A stretch of DNA of 64,000 bases, taken from assembly GCF_019219825.1 (NCBI RefSeq), contig NZ_JAHUXH010000009.1, positions 1-64,000 on the forward strand, given 5' to 3'. How positions within the stretch are numbered: the stretch's first letter is position 1; each line of letters opens with the position of its first letter. The stretch comes from Streptomyces sp. TRM70350 (GTDB lineage Bacteria > Actinomycetota > Actinomycetes > Streptomycetales > Streptomycetaceae). Shown here in pieces: positions 25,842-34,282 of this stretch. The translations under genes and the position numbers were made by a program. The notes beneath the pieces are model-generated. The model was not told where the DNA came from. It worked only from the letters and a program-made list of their open reading frames with translations, and searched no databases.

Positions 25842-26642
25842 TCAGTAACGCTCGTTGAGGTACGCCAGCAGCTCGTCGTGCAGCAGGCCGTTCGACGCCG
25901 CCGCGTTGCCGCTGTGCGGGCCGGCGCGGCCGTCGAGGCCGGTGAAGGTGCCGCCGGCCTCCGTGACGATGATGGCGTTCGCGGCCATGTCCCACAGCGA
26001 CAGCTCGGGTTCGGCGCACATGTCGACCGAGCCCTCGGCGACCATCATGTACGGCCAGAAGTCGCCGTACGCGCGCGTGCGCCACACCTCGCGGCTGAGG
26101 TCCAGGAAGCCGTTCAGGCGGCCCTGCTCCTCCCAGCCGGAGAGGGAGGAGTACGCGAAGGAGGCGTCCGAGAGCTTGGCGACGCGCGAGACGTGCAGTC
26201 GGCTCGCGGAGGTGAGGCTGCGGCCGCTGAAGGCGCCGTGGCCCTTCGCGGCCCACCAGCGGCGGCCCAGGGCGGGGGCGGAGACGAGGCCGACGACGGG
26301 CTGGTAGCCGCCCTCCGCCGCCTCCATCAGGGAGATCAGGGTCGCCCAGACGGGGACGCCGCGTACGTAGTTCTTGGTGCCGTCGATGGGGTCGATGACC
26401 CAGCGGCGGGGGCCCGTGCCCTCGACGCCGTACTCCTCGCCGAGGATCGCGTCGCGCGGGCGGGCGCGCTGGAGGTGGCCGCGGATGAGTTCCTCGGCGG
26501 CCCGGTCGGCCTCGGAGACCGGCGTCATGTCGGGCTTGGTTTCGACCTTCAGGTCGAGGGCCTTGAAGCGGTCCGTCGTCGCGGCGTCGGCGGCGTCCGC
26601 GAGGACGTGGGCAAGACGCAGGTCGTCGAGATAGTCGGGCAT
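25842..26642 (-). CDS. hisN: histidinol-phosphate phosphatase of the inositol monophosphatase family
   Basis: This 266-residue Mg-dependent phosphatase has the IMPase-family motifs GEEYG (near residue 68), WVIDPIDGTKNY (near 82-93) and WDMAAN (near 211), which together supply the metal-binding Glu and Asp residues. In S. coelicolor the orthologous gene at this chromosomal position (SCO5208) was shown to complete histidine biosynthesis by dephosphorylating histidinol phosphate. The sequence alone cannot separate this from inositol-1-phosphate activity. It appears monocistronic. Confidence 0.85.
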   Translation of the reverse strand: MPDYLDDLRLAHVLADAADAATTDRFKALDLKVETKPDMTPVSEADRAAEELIRGHLQRARPRDAILGEEYGVEGTGPRRWVIDPIDGTKNYVRGVPVWATLISLMEAAEGGYQPVVGLVSAPALGRRWWAAKGHGAFSGRSLTSASRLHVSRVAKLSDASFAYSSLSGWEEQGRLNGFLDLSREVWRTRAYGDFWPYMMVAEGSVDMCAEPELSLWDMAANAIIVTEAGGTFTGLDGRAGPHSGNAAASNGLLHDELLAYLNERY

Positions 26643-26861
26643 GTGAGGAACGGTATCTGCCGTGGTCGGTACGGGGCTACAGGGGGCGGTGGCGGCGGGT
26701 CGCGCCCGGGCGGGCGGGGCGCACGGCCCGGCGCGGGGAGTCTGCGCACTCGCCCCTCACCTCCCCCCGCCCCCCAACCCCGACGATCTGCACGAACCCT
26801 TGACAGTGCCCCCACAGCCGTCAAATCTGGGCGCAGAGTCCGTCCCCCCAGGGAGGCGATG

Positions 26862-27467
26862 ATGCCTGCTGCCCGGGAGTCCCTGCTGGACGCCGCCTAT
26901 ACGGCGCTCGCGCGGCGGCCGTGGGCCGCGGTGCGGATGGTGGACGTGGCCGCGGCGGCCGGGGTGTCCCGGCAGACGCTGTACAACGAGTTCGGCAGCA
27001 AGGAGGGGCTCGCCCGGGCGCTGGTGCGCAGGGAGGCCGACGGGTATCTCGCCGGCGTCGACCGGGCCCTCGGTACGCACAGCGACCCCCGCGAGCGGCT
27101 CATGGCGGCCGCCGAGTGGACCATCGTGGCAGCCCGCGAGAACGCGCTCGTGCGCGCCATGCTCACCGGCTGCTGGAGCCAGTGGCTGCCGTCGCCGACC
27201 CTCACCGCGGTCCCGTCCTCCTCCGCCGTCCCCGCGCAGCGCCGGGCCGACGGCGCGTTGCCCTCGCCCGGCGACTTCGTGGCGCAGGTCCGCGACCGTG
27301 CCGTCGCGGTGCTGGCCGGACCCGGCGTGCCCTCGTCGGACACGACCGACCTGGCCCGCTCCTGCGAACTGGTCGTCCGTCTCGCGCTGTCCTGCGTGGC
27401 CGCACCGCCCGGCGACGGCGGCGTCACGGACCTGGTGCGCGGCGCCCTGCACCGGCAGCCGGTGTGA
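26862..27467 (+). CDS. TetR-family transcription regulator
   Basis: This 201-residue protein has an N-terminal TetR-type helix-turn-helix (RESLLDAAYTALA through VAAAAGVSRQTLYNEFGSKEGL, residues 4-50) and an all-helical ligand-binding domain containing a Gly/Pro/Ser-rich loop near residues 105-130. The start is one of two adjacent ATGs (26859 or 26862) after GGGAGG. It converges with the small multidrug-resistance transporter gene sugE 32 bp away. Regulation of that gene is possible but not shown by any operator I can see. Confidence 0.85.
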   Translation: MPAARESLLDAAYTALARRPWAAVRMVDVAAAAGVSRQTLYNEFGSKEGLARALVRREADGYLAGVDRALGTHSDPRERLMAAAEWTIVAARENALVRAMLTGCWSQWLPSPTLTAVPSSSAVPAQRRADGALPSPGDFVAQVRDRAVAVLAGPGVPSSDTTDLARSCELVVRLALSCVAAPPGDGGVTDLVRGALHRQPV

Positions 27468-27499
27468 GCCCCGTACGCCTCAGCGCGCGGAAGCACGCC

Positions 27500-27823
27500 T
27501 CAGTGCGCCGAGCCGGACAGTTGCAGGCCGATGATGCCGATGATGACCAGGCTGATGGAGACGATCTTCAGCGTGGAGACGATGTCGCCGAGGAAGACCA
27601 TGCCGTAGATGGCGGTCCCGGCCGCGCCGATGCCGGTCCACACCGCGTACGCGGGACCCACGTCGAGTTTCTTCAAAGAGAGCGTCAGCAGGCCGAAGCT
27701 GCCGATCGCGAAGATGCAGAACGCGATGGTCGGCCAGAGTCTGGTGAAGCCGTGCGACAGCTTCAGACAGACCGCGAAGCCGGTTTCGAGCAACCCGGCC
27801 ACGATGACCAGCAGCCACGCCAT
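27500..27823 (-). CDS. sugE: small multidrug resistance-family exporter, SugE/Gdx type
   Basis: This 107-residue integral membrane protein has four transmembrane helices and the essential membrane Glu at residue 13 (LLETGFAV). The pattern AYAVWTGIGAAGTAIYG is the SMR signature. The N-terminal Glu context and the W-T-G-x-G motif match the SugE subgroup, now known as guanidinium or quaternary ammonium exporters. No guanidine riboswitch was recognised upstream. It is expressed on the minus strand and converges with the TetR gene. Confidence 0.88.
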   Translation of the reverse strand: MAWLLVIVAGLLETGFAVCLKLSHGFTRLWPTIAFCIFAIGSFGLLTLSLKKLDVGPAYAVWTGIGAAGTAIYGMVFLGDIVSTLKIVSISLVIIGIIGLQLSGSAH

Positions 27824-27955
27824 GTGCTGTCCTCCCCGTTTCTCCCCGTGACCGCGTGTCAGGCGTTTGTCAGGGTTGGCATCCGGCTTTTGCGATTATG
27901 CCCTTACCGAACCGGCCCCAAGACAAACCCCGCGTGAAGAGAAACAACGCGACGG

Positions 27956-28966
27956 TCAGTCCCCTTCCTTCCGCTCGCGCGTCCCCAGCAGCCGCCGCAG
28001 CGAGTACAGCCGGGCGGGATCGGCGTGCCCCTCGGCCACCCACGCGTCCAGCGCGCAGTCCGGCTCGTCGTGACTGCACGCGCGCGGGCAGCCCGCCGTG
28101 CCCGGCTCCAGGTCGGGGAAGGCGTGGATGACCCGGGACGGGTCGATGTGCGCGAGCCCGAACGACCGTAGGCCCGGTGTGTCGATGACCCAGCCGTCCG
28201 TGCCGGTGAGCGGGAGCGCCAGGGCCGAGGTCGTCGTGTGGCGGCCGCGTCCGGTCACCGCGTTCACATGCCCCGTCAGCCGCCGCCGTTCCTTGGGCAC
28301 CAGCGCGTTGACCAGGGTCGTCTTGCCCACGCCCGAGTGGCCGACGAACGCCGTGATCTTATCCTGGAGCTGCTCGAACACCCGCTCGGCCGCATCGCCG
28401 TTCTCCAGCTCCTCGCGGCTGGTGACGACGTACGGGATGTCCAGGTCGCCGTAGAGCTCCAGGAGCTTGTCGGGCGGGGCGAGGTCCGACTTGGTCAGCA
28501 CCAGCAGCGGGTCCAGGCCGCCGTCGTAGGCCGCGACCAGGCAGCGGTCGATCAGGCGTGGGCGTGGCTCGGGGTCGGCGAGGGCGGTGACGATGGCGAG
28601 CTGGTCGGCGTTGGCGACGACCACGCGCTCGTACGGGTCGTCGTCGTCCGCGGTGCGCCGCAGCACCGATGTGCGCTCCTCGATGCGCACGATCCGCGCG
28701 AGCGTGTCCTTCTTGCCGGACAGATCGCCGACGAGGGCCACCCGGTCGCCGACCACCGCCGCCTTGCGGCCCAGCTCGCGGGCCTTCATCGCCATCACCA
28801 CACGGTCCTCGACCAGACACGTCAGGCGGCCCCGGTCGACGGTGAGGACCATGCCCTCGGCCGCGTCCTCGTGCTTCGGGCGGATGTTCGTACGCGGCCG
28901 GTTGCCCTTGCGGTTGGGGCGGGAACGGATGTCGTCCTCGTCGGTGTGCTTGCCGTAGCGGCGCAT
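27956..28966 (-). CDS. rsgA: ribosome small-subunit-dependent GTPase A
   Basis: This 336-residue circularly permuted GTPase (RsgA/YjeQ) assists maturation of the 30S subunit. The order of motifs shows the permutation: the G4 motif LTKSD precedes the P-loop GHSGVGKTT, which is followed by the G3 motif DTPG. An N-terminal OB-fold (residues 40-100) and a C-terminal zinc site (CPRACSHDEPDC) are present. The chosen ATG lies 11 nt after the aroA stop, so the two genes form one operon. Confidence 0.93.
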   Translation of the reverse strand: MRRYGKHTDEDDIRSRPNRKGNRPRTNIRPKHEDAAEGMVLTVDRGRLTCLVEDRVVMAMKARELGRKAAVVGDRVALVGDLSGKKDTLARIVRIEERTSVLRRTADDDDPYERVVVANADQLAIVTALADPEPRPRLIDRCLVAAYDGGLDPLLVLTKSDLAPPDKLLELYGDLDIPYVVTSREELENGDAAERVFEQLQDKITAFVGHSGVGKTTLVNALVPKERRRLTGHVNAVTGRGRHTTTSALALPLTGTDGWVIDTPGLRSFGLAHIDPSRVIHAFPDLEPGTAGCPRACSHDEPDCALDAWVAEGHADPARLYSLRRLLGTRERKEGD

Positions 28967-28977
28967 GGCGGTGACCC

Positions 28978-30294
28978 CTACGCCCCGAGCATCCCGGTCC
29001 ACAGGTCGGGGAAGTCCGGCAGGGTCTTCGCCGTCGTCGCCACGTTCTCGATCTGTACGCCCTCCACCGCGAGGCCGATGATCGCGCCGGCGGTGGCCAT
29101 GCGATGGTCCTCGTACGTGTGGAAGATCCCGCCGTGCAGCGGGCGCGGGCGGATGTGCAGACCGTCGGCGGTCTCGGTGACGTCACCGCCGAGTTCGTTG
29201 ATCTCCTTGGTGAGCGCGGCCAGACGGTCCGTCTCGTGCAGCCGCAGATGCGCCACGCCGCGCAGCGTGGAGGGGGAGTCGGCGAGGGCGGCGACCGCCG
29301 CGATGCCGGGGGTGAGCTCGCCCACGTCGCCGAGGTCGACGTCGATGCCGTGGATCGAGCCCGAGCCGGTGAACACCAGGCCGTAGTCGGTCAGTTCGCA
29401 GGAACCGCCCATTTCGGTGAAGATCTCGCGCAGCCGGTCGCCGGGCTGGGTGGTGCGGGACGGCCAGTCCGGGATCAGCACCTTGCCGCCGGTGACCAGG
29501 GCCGCCGCCAGGAACGGCTGGGCGTTCGACAGGTCCGGCTCGATCGTCAGGTCCCGGCCCAGCAGGGCGCCCGGCGTGACCCGCCAGACGTTGCGCTCGC
29601 CGCCCGACTCGGGGGTGTCGACCTGCGCACCGACCGCGCGCAGCATGTCGACGGTCATCCGGATGTGCGGCATGGACGGCAGCGTGGAGCCGATGTGGCG
29701 GACCTCCACGCCCTGGTTGAAGCGCGGGCCGGACAGCAGCAGGGCGCTGACGAACTGGGACGACGACGAGGCGTCGACCTCGACCGGGCCGCCGTCCAGC
29801 GCGCCCCCGCCGTGCACGGTCAGCGGCAGCGCGCCGCGGCCGTCGTCGTCGATCCGGGCACCGAGCACGCGCAGTGCGTCGATCACGCCGTTCAGGGGAC
29901 GCTCGTACGACCTCGGGTCGCCGTCGAAGCGGATGGGCCCGTCGGCGAGCGCGGCGACCGGCGGCAGGAAGCGCATCACCGTGCCGGCGTTGCCGACGTC
30001 GACGGTGGCCGGGCCGCGCAGCCCCGCCGGGAGCACGCGCCACGCCTCGCCGGTGCCGTCCGGGCCCACGCCCTCCTCGATGCCGACACCCATCGCCCGC
30101 AGGGCACCGGCCATCAGCAGCGTGTCGCGGGAGCGCAGCGGGCGGCGCAGCCAGCCGGGCTCGGAGGCGAGGGCGGCCAGCACCAGGGCGCGGTTGGTGA
30201 CCGACTTGGACCCGGGCACGTGGACCGTCGCGTCGACGGCTCCGCTCGCGTGCGGGGCGGGCCAGAGGGCGGTGTCTGCGGGGTTCTGCGCCAT
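28978..30294 (-). CDS. aroA: 3-phosphoshikimate 1-carboxyvinyltransferase (EPSP synthase)
   Basis: This 438-residue EPSP synthase performs step six of the shikimate pathway (shikimate-3-phosphate plus PEP). Signature regions are [17 protein letters not shown] (residues 27-43), GNAGTVMRF (substrate site, near 102) and [12 protein letters not shown] (near 345) with the conserved catalytic Asp/Glu/Arg. The NAGT loop with Ala rather than Gly at the glyphosate-sensitive position is typical of actinobacterial enzymes. It is followed by rsgA in the same operon. Confidence 0.95.
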   Translation of the reverse strand: MAQNPADTALWPAPHASGAVDATVHVPGSKSVTNRALVLAALASEPGWLRRPLRSRDTLLMAGALRAMGVGIEEGVGPDGTGEAWRVLPAGLRGPATVDVGNAGTVMRFLPPVAALADGPIRFDGDPRSYERPLNGVIDALRVLGARIDDDGRGALPLTVHGGGALDGGPVEVDASSSSQFVSALLLSGPRFNQGVEVRHIGSTLPSMPHIRMTVDMLRAVGAQVDTPESGGERNVWRVTPGALLGRDLTIEPDLSNAQPFLAAALVTGGKVLIPDWPSRTTQPGDRLREIFTEMGGSCELTDYGLVFTGSGSIHGIDVDLGDVGELTPGIAAVAALADSPSTLRGVAHLRLHETDRLAALTKEINELGGDVTETADGLHIRPRPLHGGIFHTYEDHRMATAGAIIGLAVEGVQIENVATTAKTLPDFPDLWTGMLGA

Positions 30295-30380
30295 GGGCCC
30301 CACTCTAGTAGGCGGCGGTGGTTCGGGTACGGGTGCGTTGTGGCTGGTCGGGCAGTCGACGGCGCGCCATCGCCAGCCGC

Positions 30381-31094
30381 TCACAGCTCCAGCAGCCAGC
30401 GCCCGCCACCGATCAGCGAGCTCAGCGACACCACGTGGAAGAGGAACAGCCACAGCCCCGCCGGTACGTTCGTCAGCCGCGACAACTGGTCGGCGTCCGA
30501 GTCACCCGCGCCTGACCGCCGCCGTTTCCCCTGCAGCTCGAACGCCGGGCGCACTCCGCCGAGCAGCAGGAACCACACCACCACGTACGCGAACGCCGCC
30601 TGCACCTGGGGCCCCGCCAACCAGGAGACCAGGAGGAACGCGCCGCCGGTCAGGAAGACGGTCAGGACGCCGTACGCGTTGCGGATCATCACCAGCATCG
30701 CCACCAGCAGGGCCGTCGCCACCCACAGCAGCAGCGTGATGCGCCCGGTGGCGAGCAGCGCGGCGCCGCCGAGGCCCAGCAGCGGGGGAGCGGTGTACCC
30801 GGCGGCAGCGGTGAGGATCATGCCGATGCCGTACGGCTTGCCCCGGCTGACCGTGAGGCCGCTGGTGTCGGAGTGCAGGCGTATGCCGGTCAGGGTGCGG
30901 CCGGTGAGCAGCGCGATCAGACCGTGGCCGCCCTCGTGGGCGATGGTGATGGCGTTGCGTGCGACGCGCCACAGCCCGTGCGGGACGATCACGGCGAGGG
31001 CCGCGGCCAGGGTGGCGAGTACGACCCACAGGTCGGGGTCGGGCTGGGTGCCGACGAGTTCGTCCCAGAGAGAGGTGGCTGTCGTGCTGTCCAT
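30381..31094 (-). CDS. M50-like integral membrane metallopeptidase
   Basis: This 237-residue membrane protein has about six transmembrane segments. The zinc-binding motif HEGGH (near residue 53) lies in the first helices, as in M50 (site-2-protease-like) enzymes, and the later [23 protein letters not shown] resembles the second conserved block. It lacks a PDZ domain and fits the M50B-like actinobacterial family. Its substrate is unknown. It borders the accessory sugar island on its 5' side and is separated from aroA by 86 nt. Confidence 0.85.
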   Translation of the reverse strand: MDSTTATSLWDELVGTQPDPDLWVVLATLAAALAVIVPHGLWRVARNAITIAHEGGHGLIALLTGRTLTGIRLHSDTSGLTVSRGKPYGIGMILTAAAGYTAPPLLGLGGAALLATGRITLLLWVATALLVAMLVMIRNAYGVLTVFLTGGAFLLVSWLAGPQVQAAFAYVVVWFLLLGGVRPAFELQGKRRRSGAGDSDADQLSRLTNVPAGLWLFLFHVVSLSSLIGGGRWLLEL

Positions 31095-31210
31095 GTTTCC
31101 GGGGCGCTCCCTGTTGTCGGCGAGGTCTGGCAGTGTGGCACGTATGTGCGGCCGGTATCTGAGACGCCGATGTAGCAGGGGTCGTTCCTGACGGCAAACA
31201 TGCAGGTCAC

Positions 31211-31248
31211 AGCGGCAGAGCCCCAGAGTGATCCGGGGCTCTGCCGCT
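31211..31248. terminator. 14-bp inverted repeat
   Basis: The arms 31211-31224 and 31235-31248 are perfect complements with a 10-nt loop. In the 337-bp gap between the M50-like gene and the secreted lyase this is the second hairpin met by transcripts leaving the lyase gene. The rest of the gap shows no gene. Confidence 0.6.
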
Positions 31249-31342
31249 ACCGTGCTGACTGTGTGCCGCCACCGGCACGACGGGCATGGTCAACGTGGGT
31301 GCCCGCCTCCTGGGCGCGGGGCTGCCGAAGGGCTGGAGCCGT

Positions 31343-31379
31343 GCCGGGAGCTGTTCGGGCGTGCTGAACAGCTCCCGGC
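31343..31379 (-). terminator. hairpin terminator after the secreted lyase
   Basis: The arms 31343-31356 and 31366-31379 are perfect complements over 14 bp with a 9-nt loop, 52 nt beyond the lyase stop on the minus strand. Confidence 0.75.
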
Positions 31380-31431
31380 GTCGGCGGCCGCAGCTGCACA
31401 GCCTCAGGCGGGGTGGGTCCGCCGGGGTCGG

Positions 31432-33102
31432 TTACGGCGTCACCACCTTGCCGCCGAAGGTCACCACCAGGCGGCCGTCCGAGGCGAAGGACCAGCCCAG
31501 CGCGCCGCTGTAGGAGGAGCACCGGGAGCCGTTCGAACCCGTCCACCACTGGTTCGAGCTGTCGGAGTTGCCGATGATCCGGTCGTTCGAACCGCCGTCG
31601 CAGGAGGTGTTGTCCCGGAACACCGACCTGCTGCCGGAGTCGAAGTTGAAGTTGCGCTGTTCGTTGCCGATGCTGACGTTGTCCGAGATCTGCATCGTGC
31701 CGGTGTTGCGGTTGTAGGTGAACCCGTGCTTGCCGTTCCCGTAGGCGATGCTGCGCCGGACGATGTGATCGACCCCGATGTCCTCGCCGCCGAGCTTGTA
31801 GCCGTTGCGGTCACCGTTGCCGGCCTGGCCGCCGTTGCTGAGGGTGCCGTTGTCGTAGGCGAGGGAGTCCTCGATGGTCACCGCGCCGATGGGGCCGGTG
31901 TCCGTCTTGGTGAAGAGGTCCCAGCCGTCGTCGATGTTGTTGTGGGCGACGGCGTAGCGGAAGACGTTCCCGGGGCCGGAGGTGAGCTTCGCGGCGAAGC
32001 CGTCGGCGTCCTCGCCGTCGGAGTCGGCGTTGTCGTGCGACTCCGCGCTCAGGATGAGGTTGTTGGACGGCCACTGGTCCTTGGGGGTGGTGGAGGTCAT
32101 CCGGGACAGCTGCAGCCCGGTGTCCCGGTTGAAGCGGGTCACCGTGCGCTCGATGACGTTGTTGCTGCCGCCGACGAAGATGCCGTTGTCCCCGGCCCGT
32201 TCGACGACGAGGCCCTTGACGTGCCAGTACGACCCGTTCACGGCGAGTCCGCGGTTGGACGAACTCTCGCTCTGCGCCGAGAAGTTCAGCACGGGGGTCT
32301 CACCCGGGTAGGCGGCCAGTTCGGTGCGGTCGCCCGAGGTGCCGTTCTTGCCCGCCGGGATGGTGACGGTCTGCGAGTAGCGGTAGGTGCCGCCGCGCAT
32401 GTAGATCGTCCCGCCGGGAGTGACGCGGGAGATCGCCGAGGTGAGCGTCGTCGGGTTCGACTGCGTTCCGGCTGCGCTGTCGCTCCCGTTCGGCGCCACG
32501 TACAGCGCATCGCCGGCCGGCGGCTGGCTGCCGCCGCCCTCGACGGGGATGAGGGCGAACTGCTGGTTGACTCCGTCGTGGGGGGTGTGCTGGGAGATGC
32601 GGGCGCCGTCGGCGGTGGACCACTCCCAGACGTCGAGGGCCTTGCCGCTGAAGCGGTTGATGAACCGGTGGTAGCCGTTCCCGAGGTCGTCCAACCGCCA
32701 CTGCTGGTTCTCTTCGCCGAGGTCGGTCCACTGCACGATCTGTGCGCCGTTGTCGGGGTTCCACTCGAAGACGTCGAGAGCCTTGCCGGAGTGGCGGGCC
32801 TGGATGCGGTAGAAACCGTCGCCCGCGTCCAGGAAGCGGAACTGCTGGTTGGTGGCGTCGGAGCGGGACCACTGGATGAGGCCGGCCCCGTCCTCGGTGC
32901 TGCGGGCCTGGATGTCCAGGACCTTGCCCGAGTGGCGGGACTGGATGACGTACCAGGTGTCGGATGCCGGCTCGGCGTGACTGGGACTCGCGCCGAACAG
33001 GCCCAGCAGAAGGGCGAAAGCGCTTGCTATCGCGAGGGTGATCCAGCTGTGCCGATGTCTCCGGCCGTGTCGTTCGCGCGGAGGCGAGGATGGTGAGGAC
33101 AT
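31432..33102 (-). CDS. secreted ricin-type lectin / pectate-lyase-like parallel beta-helix protein (PL9-like)
   Basis: This 556-residue exported protein has an Arg/His-rich n-region and hydrophobic core (WITLAIASAFALLLGLFGA) with cleavage probably after SHA. Residues about 45-180 form a CBM13/ricin-B lectin domain with three QxW-type repeats (GLIQWSR, QIVQWTD, RISQHTP). Residues about 190-556 resemble a family 9 pectate lyase beta-helix (VAPNGSDSAAGTQSNP, DADGFAAKL, NIDDGWDLF, the last two being characteristic). A role in pectin or pectin-like polysaccharide cleavage is inferred, and substrate is unproven. I chose the ATG at 33102 because the signal peptide begins there, with AAGGGG upstream. 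A LacI-type operator overlaps the promoter region. Confidence 0.82.
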   Translation of the reverse strand: MSSPSSPPRERHGRRHRHSWITLAIASAFALLLGLFGASPSHAEPASDTWYVIQSRHSGKVLDIQARSTEDGAGLIQWSRSDATNQQFRFLDAGDGFYRIQARHSGKALDVFEWNPDNGAQIVQWTDLGEENQQWRLDDLGNGYHRFINRFSGKALDVWEWSTADGARISQHTPHDGVNQQFALIPVEGGGSQPPAGDALYVAPNGSDSAAGTQSNPTTLTSAISRVTPGGTIYMRGGTYRYSQTVTIPAGKNGTSGDRTELAAYPGETPVLNFSAQSESSSNRGLAVNGSYWHVKGLVVERAGDNGIFVGGSNNVIERTVTRFNRDTGLQLSRMTSTTPKDQWPSNNLILSAESHDNADSDGEDADGFAAKLTSGPGNVFRYAVAHNNIDDGWDLFTKTDTGPIGAVTIEDSLAYDNGTLSNGGQAGNGDRNGYKLGGEDIGVDHIVRRSIAYGNGKHGFTYNRNTGTMQISDNVSIGNEQRNFNFDSGSRSVFRDNTSCDGGSNDRIIGNSDSSNQWWTGSNGSRCSSYSGALGWSFASDGRLVVTFGGKVVTP

Positions 33103-33152
33103 GGTGCTGACCCCTTTCCAAAAGTGTGCGGATCCGGATAGATGCACAGAGG

Positions 33153-33204
33153 GGGAGCGCTCCCAATGGGTTCGGAACGTAGCAATTCGCCATGAACCCG
33201 TCAA
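33153..33204 (-). promoter_or_regulatory. promoter of the secreted lyase with CebR-type operator
   Basis: On the minus strand a -35 TTGACG (33199-33204), 17-bp spacer and -10 TACGTT (33176-33181) are followed just downstream of the expected start point by the perfect palindrome GGGAGCGCTCCC (33153-33164). This equals the core of the 14-bp CebR operator TGGGAGCGCTCCCA of Streptomyces, except for the outermost base on one side. A second GCGC-centred imperfect palindrome lies upstream at 33216-33227. The 313-bp gap up to the GntR gene holds nothing else recognisable. Confidence 0.65.
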
Positions 33205-33415
33205 CGGAATGGACAGAAAGCGCTATCTTTTTTGGAGCAGACAAACCGTCTGGCGTTCCCGCGGTGACCGCGGCGTCGTCCCCCGGCACCAGACGCAGAG
33301 CGTCCAACGGAGCGGTCCACGAGCCGCGGCCCGATTCCAGCGCGCAGATCACCGAAAGGGCCGGCCAGGGACGGGGTGCGCTGGTCCTTGCCGCGTCGGT
33401 AGGTGTCCGGGTTCG

Positions 33416-34126
33416 CTACTGGCCGGCCGCCTCGGGCCGGGGCGCGATGTCCGGCTCCCGCTCCTCGCCCGGCGCGGATTGCGGGAAGGCGCGGCGCACG
33501 AATCCCGCGATGTGGTCGTACAGCAGGTGTGCGGCGCCGGCCGCGTCGCCCTCCAGCGCGCGGGTGAGGATCCGCCGGTGCTCCTCCGCCTCCCGCTCCC
33601 AGCTGGGGGTGGACTCCCAGGCCACCGTCGAGACCAGCGCCGCCTGGTCGCGCAGGTCGTCGAGCATGTGCACCAGGAGCGGGTTGCCGCACGGGTGGTA
33701 GAGCGCGCGGTGGAAATCCCGGTTGGCCAGGGAGCGGCCGGCCCGGTCCTCGGCGGCGTCGGCGCGATCCAGCGCCGCCTGGGCGCCGGCGAAGTCCGAC
33801 TGCGCGAGGATGCTGCGGCGCAGCGCCTCCGGTTCGAGCATCAGCCGCACGTCGTAGACGGAGCGGGCCATGGTCGCGTCCACGGCGCGCACGGCCGCGC
33901 CCTTGTACTCGCTCATCACCACCAGTCCGCGTCCGGCCAGCGTCTTGAGCGCTTCCCGGACGGGGGTCTTGGACACCCCGAACCGCCCGGCCAGCTCGCT
34001 CTCGACCAGCGGCTGTCCCGGCGGGAGCTGGCCCGTGAGGATGGCCTGCGTGAGGTGCTCCAGGACGAACTGGGTCCTGGAGGGGACGGGGACGACCGGT
34101 GTGGTGCCGGGCACGGGCACATTCAT
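33416..34126 (-). CDS. GntR-family regulator, FCD (FadR/VanR) subfamily
   Basis: This 236-residue regulator has an N-terminal winged helix (LPPGQPLVESELAGRFGVSKTPVREALKTLAGRGLV, near residues 34-68) and an all-helical FCD domain of about 150 residues, whose metal-binding Asp/His residues are suggested by RDFHRALY near 138 and the later His residues. FCD proteins usually bind sugar acids or carboxylates. A TGTCATATATAG-type sequence 24-38 nt upstream of its start and similar sites near the importer operon suggest autoregulation and control of the island. Confidence 0.87.
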   Translation of the reverse strand: MNVPVPGTTPVVPVPSRTQFVLEHLTQAILTGQLPPGQPLVESELAGRFGVSKTPVREALKTLAGRGLVVMSEYKGAAVRAVDATMARSVYDVRLMLEPEALRRSILAQSDFAGAQAALDRADAAEDRAGRSLANRDFHRALYHPCGNPLLVHMLDDLRDQAALVSTVAWESTPSWEREAEEHRRILTRALEGDAAGAAHLLYDHIAGFVRRAFPQSAPGEEREPDIAPRPEAAGQ

Positions 34127-34148
34127 GCGGCAACAGCTCTCAGGTCTC

Positions 34149-34174
34149 GTCTGTCATATGTCATATATAGCGTC
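34149..34174 (-). promoter_or_regulatory. candidate GntR operator upstream of the GntR gene
   Basis: The AT-rich sequence CATATGTCATATATAGCGTC lies 25-45 nt ahead of the start. It shares TGTCATATAT with the two palindromes at 39123 and 39307 but has a degenerate right half. The 156-bp gap between the GntR gene and the upstream oxidoreductase shows nothing else. Confidence 0.55.
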
Positions 34175-34282
34175 ATCGTAGGGCGCTGGACGTTGGCGGA
34201 CCGCGGAGTCCCGCGGGAGCGCCGGGTGGACCTGGGCGGGGTCGGGGACGGCGTCGGCCGGGGGCGAGGTGTCGAGCGGGGG

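Noticed and set aside
27824..27900. Guanidine riboswitch (mini-ykkC type) upstream of sugE
   Set aside because: Two ACGG segments occur before the start but no paired hairpins with ACGR loops can be drawn.
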